8,355 nt of DNA, taken from assembly GCA_013140955.1 (NCBI GenBank), contig JABFRY010000520.1:1-8355 (forward strand), written 5' to 3'. The position numbers and the translations under genes were made by a program. Every line of letters starts with the position of its first letter. Position 1 is the stretch's first letter. Below, piece by piece: positions 6,256 to 8,355 of the stretch. This DNA is from Acidobacteriota bacterium (GTDB lineage Bacteria; Acidobacteriota; Vicinamibacteria; Vicinamibacterales; UBA2999). A model generated the notes under the pieces. That model was not told the DNA's origin. It made no database searches and worked only from the letters and a program-made list of their open reading frames with translations.

Positions 6256-7385
6256 CGTGCGCCTCGCTCGACCACCGCGCCGTCGATACATGCCAGCGAT
6301 CCGGCGATGATCTCGTCGTTCCGGTCCAGGTTCAGCTCGCCGGTCTTGGCGTCGACGAGCAGGTTGAAGAAGTTCAGGAGGTTGCGTGCGTAGAGCGCGC
6401 TGGCGTCCGCCGCGAGCAGCGCCGGGAGGTTGCAATAGCCCATGAGCGAGACGCCGTGCTTGATGACGACCTGGTCACGCTCGCTCAGCGGACAGTTGCC
6501 GCCCTGTTCCACCGCCAGATCGACGATGACCGACCCCTGCTTCATGCCCCTGACCGTGTCCTCGGTGACCAGCACGGGCGCCGGACGTCCGGGAATGAGG
6601 GCCGTGGTGATGACGATGTCGGCCTGGCGCGCCCGCTCCTGGATGAGGGCGGACTGGCGCTGCTTGTAGTCGTCGCTCATCTCGCGCGCGTAGCCGCCGG
6701 CCGTCTCGGCCTGCTTCTTCTCGTCGTCGGAGAGGGGCACTTCCACGAACTTCGCCCCGAGCGACTCGACCTGCTCCTTCACGGCCGGCCGGACGTCGAA
6801 GGCCTCGATCACGGCGCCGAGCCGCTTGGCCGTGGCGATGGCCTGCAGCCCTGCGACACCGGCGCCGAGGACCAGCACCCGCGCGGCCTTCACGGTGCCG
6901 GCGGCAGTCATCAGCATGGGCATGAACCGCCCGTACTCGTTGGCGGCCAGCATCACGGCCTTGTAGCCGGCGATGTTCGCCTGCGACGAGAGCACGTCCA
7001 TGGCCTGGGCCCGGGTGATGCGGGGCAGCCACTCCAGGGCGAAGCCGGTGACGCCGGTGGCGGCCAGCTGCTCCAGCCCCTGCCGGTCCGTCGGATTGAG
7101 CAGCGCGGCCAGGATGGTGCCGCGACGCAGGGACGGCAGTTCCCCGGCCTCCGGGCCCCGCACCTTCAGGACGATGTCCGCCTGCGCGTAGACCTCCGCG
7201 GCCGTCGGCACGACCGTGGCGCCCGCCTCGGTGAAGTGCGTATCCGACACCGCTGCGTTCGTCCCGGCGTCTGCCTGCACCACGACCTGGTGGCGCCCGC
7301 CGGCAACCAGCTTCTTCACCGTCTCGGGCGTCGCTGCGACGCGCCGCTCGCCCGTCCGTGTCTCGGCGGGAATGCCGATGCGCAT
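6252..7385 (-). CDS. pntAA: NAD(P) transhydrogenase, soluble NAD(H)-binding alpha-1 subunit
   Basis: This 377-residue peripheral subunit is domain I of the transhydrogenase. It binds NADH on the cytoplasmic face and passes hydride to NADP+ on PntB. The N-terminus (IGIPAETRTGERRVAATP) is the alanine dehydrogenase/PntA N-terminal fold. The mobile RQD loop is intact: R122, Q127, D130 and S133 in PRITRAQAMDVLSS have the same spacing as R. rubrum R127, Q132, D135 and S138. The Rossmann motif GAGVAGLQA starts at 174, and the adenosine-ribose acidic position is in EAFDVRP near 197. The protein ends after the usual IIAGSLACIDGAVV, with no membrane helices, so this is the split form rather than the fused E. 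coli PntA of about 510 residues. ATG 7385 has a good AGAGGG at 7394-7399 with 8 nt spacing. It is the first gene of the pntAA-pntAB-pntB operon. Confidence 0.97.
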   Translation of the reverse strand: MRIGIPAETRTGERRVAATPETVKKLVAGGRHQVVVQADAGTNAAVSDTHFTEAGATVVPTAAEVYAQADIVLKVRGPEAGELPSLRRGTILAALLNPTDRQGLEQLAATGVTGFALEWLPRITRAQAMDVLSSQANIAGYKAVMLAANEYGRFMPMLMTAAGTVKAARVLVLGAGVAGLQAIATAKRLGAVIEAFDVRPAVKEQVESLGAKFVEVPLSDDEKKQAETAGGYAREMSDDYKQRQSALIQERARQADIVITTALIPGRPAPVLVTEDTVRGMKQGSVIVDLAVEQGGNCPLSERDQVVIKHGVSLMGYCNLPALLAADASALYARNLLNFFNLLVDAKTGELNLDRNDEIIAGSLACIDGAVVERGAR

Positions 7386-7393
7386 GGAGTCAA

Positions 7394-7409
7394 CCCTCTA
7401 CTGGAGTAG
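7394..7409 (-). promoter_or_regulatory. pntAA ribosome binding site overlapped by a small inverted repeat
   Basis: On the minus strand AGAGGG (7394-7399) lies 8 nt before the pntAA ATG and decides that start. Directly upstream, CTACT-GG-AGTAG (7398-7409 on the plus strand) is a perfect 5-bp inverted repeat that overlaps the first two bases of the ribosome site. The repeat could be a protein-binding site or chance; the ribosome site itself is solid. Confidence 0.6.
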
Positions 7410-7412
7410 TGC

Positions 7413-7445
7413 CGGCTCCCCGGGATCGCCTGGATCCGGGAGCCG
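7413..7445. repeat. Inverted repeat in the pntAA leader (8-bp GC-rich stem)
   Basis: CGGCTCCC at 7413-7420 is the perfect reverse complement of GGGAGCCG at 7438-7445. Inside, past a bulged C at 7421, 7422-7424 can pair with 7435-7437, and the rest is a partly paired loop around GGATC. In the pntAA message the hairpin would end 13 nt before the ribosome site. No U tract follows, so it is not a standard terminator or attenuator. It could stabilise the mRNA, bind a protein, or be incidental. Confidence 0.42.
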
Positions 7446-7556
7446 ACGTCGCGCCGCCACAGACCCCTCCCGCACGGCCCCCGGTGCGCTGCGGCACGGA
7501 GGCCCCGTCGAATGACGCCACTTGAAAGGTGGGCGGGATCGGTTCGAGGATGCGGC

Positions 7557-7567
7557 GTAGATTCTAC
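7557..7567. promoter_or_regulatory. Perfect 11-bp palindrome with a minus-strand -10-like hexamer (candidate pnt promoter/operator)
   Basis: GTAGA-T-TCTAC is perfectly symmetric about base 7562. On the minus strand it contains TAGAAT (7566-7561), 5 of 6 matches to TATAAT. With a 17-bp spacer the matching -35 would be GCCACA, only 3 of 6. A start here would give a pntAA leader of about 170 nt containing the hairpin at 7413-7445. The palindrome is AT-richer than its surroundings, as expected for an operator or promoter core, but it is a single short site. Confidence 0.35.
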
Positions 7568-7633
7568 ACGCAAGCACCGCCCCTGTGGCGGTCAACTGGC
7601 CGCCGCGCGCCGCGCGCCGGGGCGGTGTGTCGC

Positions 7634-7642
7634 TGATAGAAT
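7634..7642 (+). promoter_or_regulatory. Putative extended -10 promoter element for the hydrolase gene
   Basis: TGATAGAAT matches the extended -10 consensus TGnTATAAT at all but one fixed position. No good -35 lies 17 bp upstream, as is usual for extended -10 promoters. The predicted start, about 7 bp after the hexamer, is the GTG at 7649, so the message would be leaderless. No Shine-Dalgarno precedes the GTG. The element also contains TGA and TAG stops in frame with the gene, so translation cannot begin upstream of it. Confidence 0.5.
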
Positions 7643-7648
7643 CCCCGC

Positions 7649-8355
7649 GTGTCAGCGCCCATGCTGTCCCTGATCGCGCGTGACGGGATCCGCTTCCTCG
7701 ACTCCGGCCCCGAGGGCCGGACCGCGCCGGTGCTCCTGCTGCTGCACGCCTTTCCCATGGGGGCGGGCATGTGGGCGCCACAGATCGCGGCGTTTCCGGG
7801 CTGGCGCGTGATCGCGCCGGCGTACCAGGGCTTCGATGGGAGCGCCCCCGCGGAGGCGCCGTCCATCGACGACTACGCGGTCCACGCCCTGCGCCTGCTG
7901 GACCTGCTCGCGGTGCCCGCGGCCGTGCTCGGCGGCCTGTCGATCGGGTGCCACGTCGCCCTGGCGGCCCTGCGCCAGGCGCCGGGGCGCGTCTCCGGTC
8001 TCGTCCTCGCCGATACCCGGAGCCCCGGTGACGACGATGCCGCGCGCGAGGGTCGGCGGCGGATGCACGCGCTGGTGCTCGAGGCCGGCGCGCATGCGGT
8101 GGCCGACCAGATGATTCAACGGGGCCTGGGACCGACGACGGCCGCGAGCCGTCCGGACGTCGTCGCGCGATTCCGGCGGCTGATCGAGGCGCAGAGCCCG
8201 AGGGCCATCGGCGATGCGCTCGGCGTCCTCATGACCAGGCCGGGTGCCGATGACACGCTTCCGGCGATCACCGTGCCCACGCTCTTCGTCGTCGGGGAGG
8301 AGGACGGTCTGTCACCGCCCGACGAGATGGCCCGCATGTGCGCGCGAGCGTGGCC
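7649..8355 (+). CDS. Alpha/beta-fold hydrolase, C-terminus cut by window edge
   Basis: This is a soluble, probably cytoplasmic alpha/beta hydrolase with no signal peptide; 235 codons are visible and the frame is open at the right edge. Numbered from GTG 7649: the oxyanion-region HAFPMGAGMW is at 33-42, the nucleophile elbow GLSIGC at 96-101 gives catalytic S98, and VVGEEDGLSPP at 214-224 offers the acid D219. A helical cap lies between about 125 and 205. The catalytic His should lie beyond the window. Two family positions look unusual: the elbow ends in C101 where Gly is common, and the strand after the oxyanion loop reads APAYQGFDGS where an acidic-Arg pair (DLRG) is common. In-frame stops at 7634 and 7637 force the start to GTG 7649 or ATG 7661. 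The substrate cannot be told; relatives include esterases, peroxidase-like hydrolases and lactonases. Confidence 0.88.
   Translation, partial: MSAPMLSLIARDGIRFLDSGPEGRTAPVLLLLHAFPMGAGMWAPQIAAFPGWRVIAPAYQGFDGSAPAEAPSIDDYAVHALRLLDLLAVPAAVLGGLSIGCHVALAALRQAPGRVSGLVLADTRSPGDDDAAREGRRRMHALVLEAGAHAVADQMIQRGLGPTTAASRPDVVARFRRLIEAQSPRAIGDALGVLMTRPGADDTLPAITVPTLFVVGEEDGLSPPDEMARMCARAW

Larger units (their letters stand above)
7386..7648. other. Divergent intergenic region between the pnt operon and the hydrolase gene
   Basis: This 263-bp region carries the upstream signals for the minus-strand pnt operon and the plus-strand hydrolase. No gene is supported in it. It holds, left to right: the pntAA ribosome site, an 8-bp-stem inverted repeat (7413-7445), an 11-bp palindrome (7557-7567), a 6-bp-stem inverted repeat ACCGCC/GGCGGT (7576-7581 with 7587-7592), a tandem CGCGCGC pair (7604-7610, 7611-7617), and an extended -10 element (7634-7642). 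Confidence 0.6.

Noticed and set aside
7596..7620. GC-alternating stretch with tandem CGCGCGC as a possible origin, attachment site or mobile-element end
   Set aside because: No flanking target duplication, integrase, tRNA or DnaA boxes; it is simple GC-rich sequence.

Overview
The window is GC-rich DNA, roughly two-thirds G+C by eye, with strong G/C third-position bias and long antisense shadow reading frames. It looks like a free-living bacterial chromosome. Protein flavour (a Bateman-type cystathionine beta-synthase, a split proton-pumping transhydrogenase, a large hybrid kinase) leans toward Acidobacteriota, perhaps Vicinamibacteria. That placement is only an impression from sequence style; Pseudomonadota or Gemmatimonadota cannot be excluded without a search. 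No tRNA, rRNA, CRISPR array, IS element or phage gene was seen.

Layout. (1) 1-2859, minus: a membrane-bound hybrid sensor histidine kinase of at least 953 residues, cut by the left window edge just as a second receiver domain begins. (2) 2860-3135: a divergent intergenic region with a very GC-rich cluster of short inverted repeats. (3) 3136-4518, plus: a PLP-dependent cystathionine beta-synthase-like enzyme with a C-terminal pair of CBS domains. (4) 4519-4534: a 16-bp convergent gap that is almost entirely a small hairpin. (5) 7385 down to 4535, minus: a compact three-gene operon for a three-polypeptide proton-translocating NAD(P) transhydrogenase, in the order pntAA, pntAB, pntB. The first two genes overlap by an ATGA and the last two are 8 bp apart. 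(6) 7386-7648: a divergent regulatory region with a perfect 11-bp palindrome, hairpins and candidate promoters for both directions. (7) 7649 to the right edge, plus: an alpha/beta-hydrolase whose catalytic Ser and probable Asp are visible, while the His lies outside the window.

How the genes may fit together. The transhydrogenase uses the proton-motive force to make NADPH from NADH. The CBS-like enzyme handles homocysteine/serine (or a related beta-replacement), feeding cysteine and thiol pools that depend on NADPH. This redox/sulfur link is inference from adjacency only: the two units are convergent, not one operon. The hybrid kinase and the hydrolase have no evident functional tie to them. 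The region is mostly ordinary core metabolism plus signalling; no undescribed multi-gene system is evident. The points most worth checking are in the non-coding DNA: two plus-strand GTG starts with the same extended -10 geometry suggesting leaderless mRNAs, the hairpin cluster upstream of the kinase, and the structured pnt leader.
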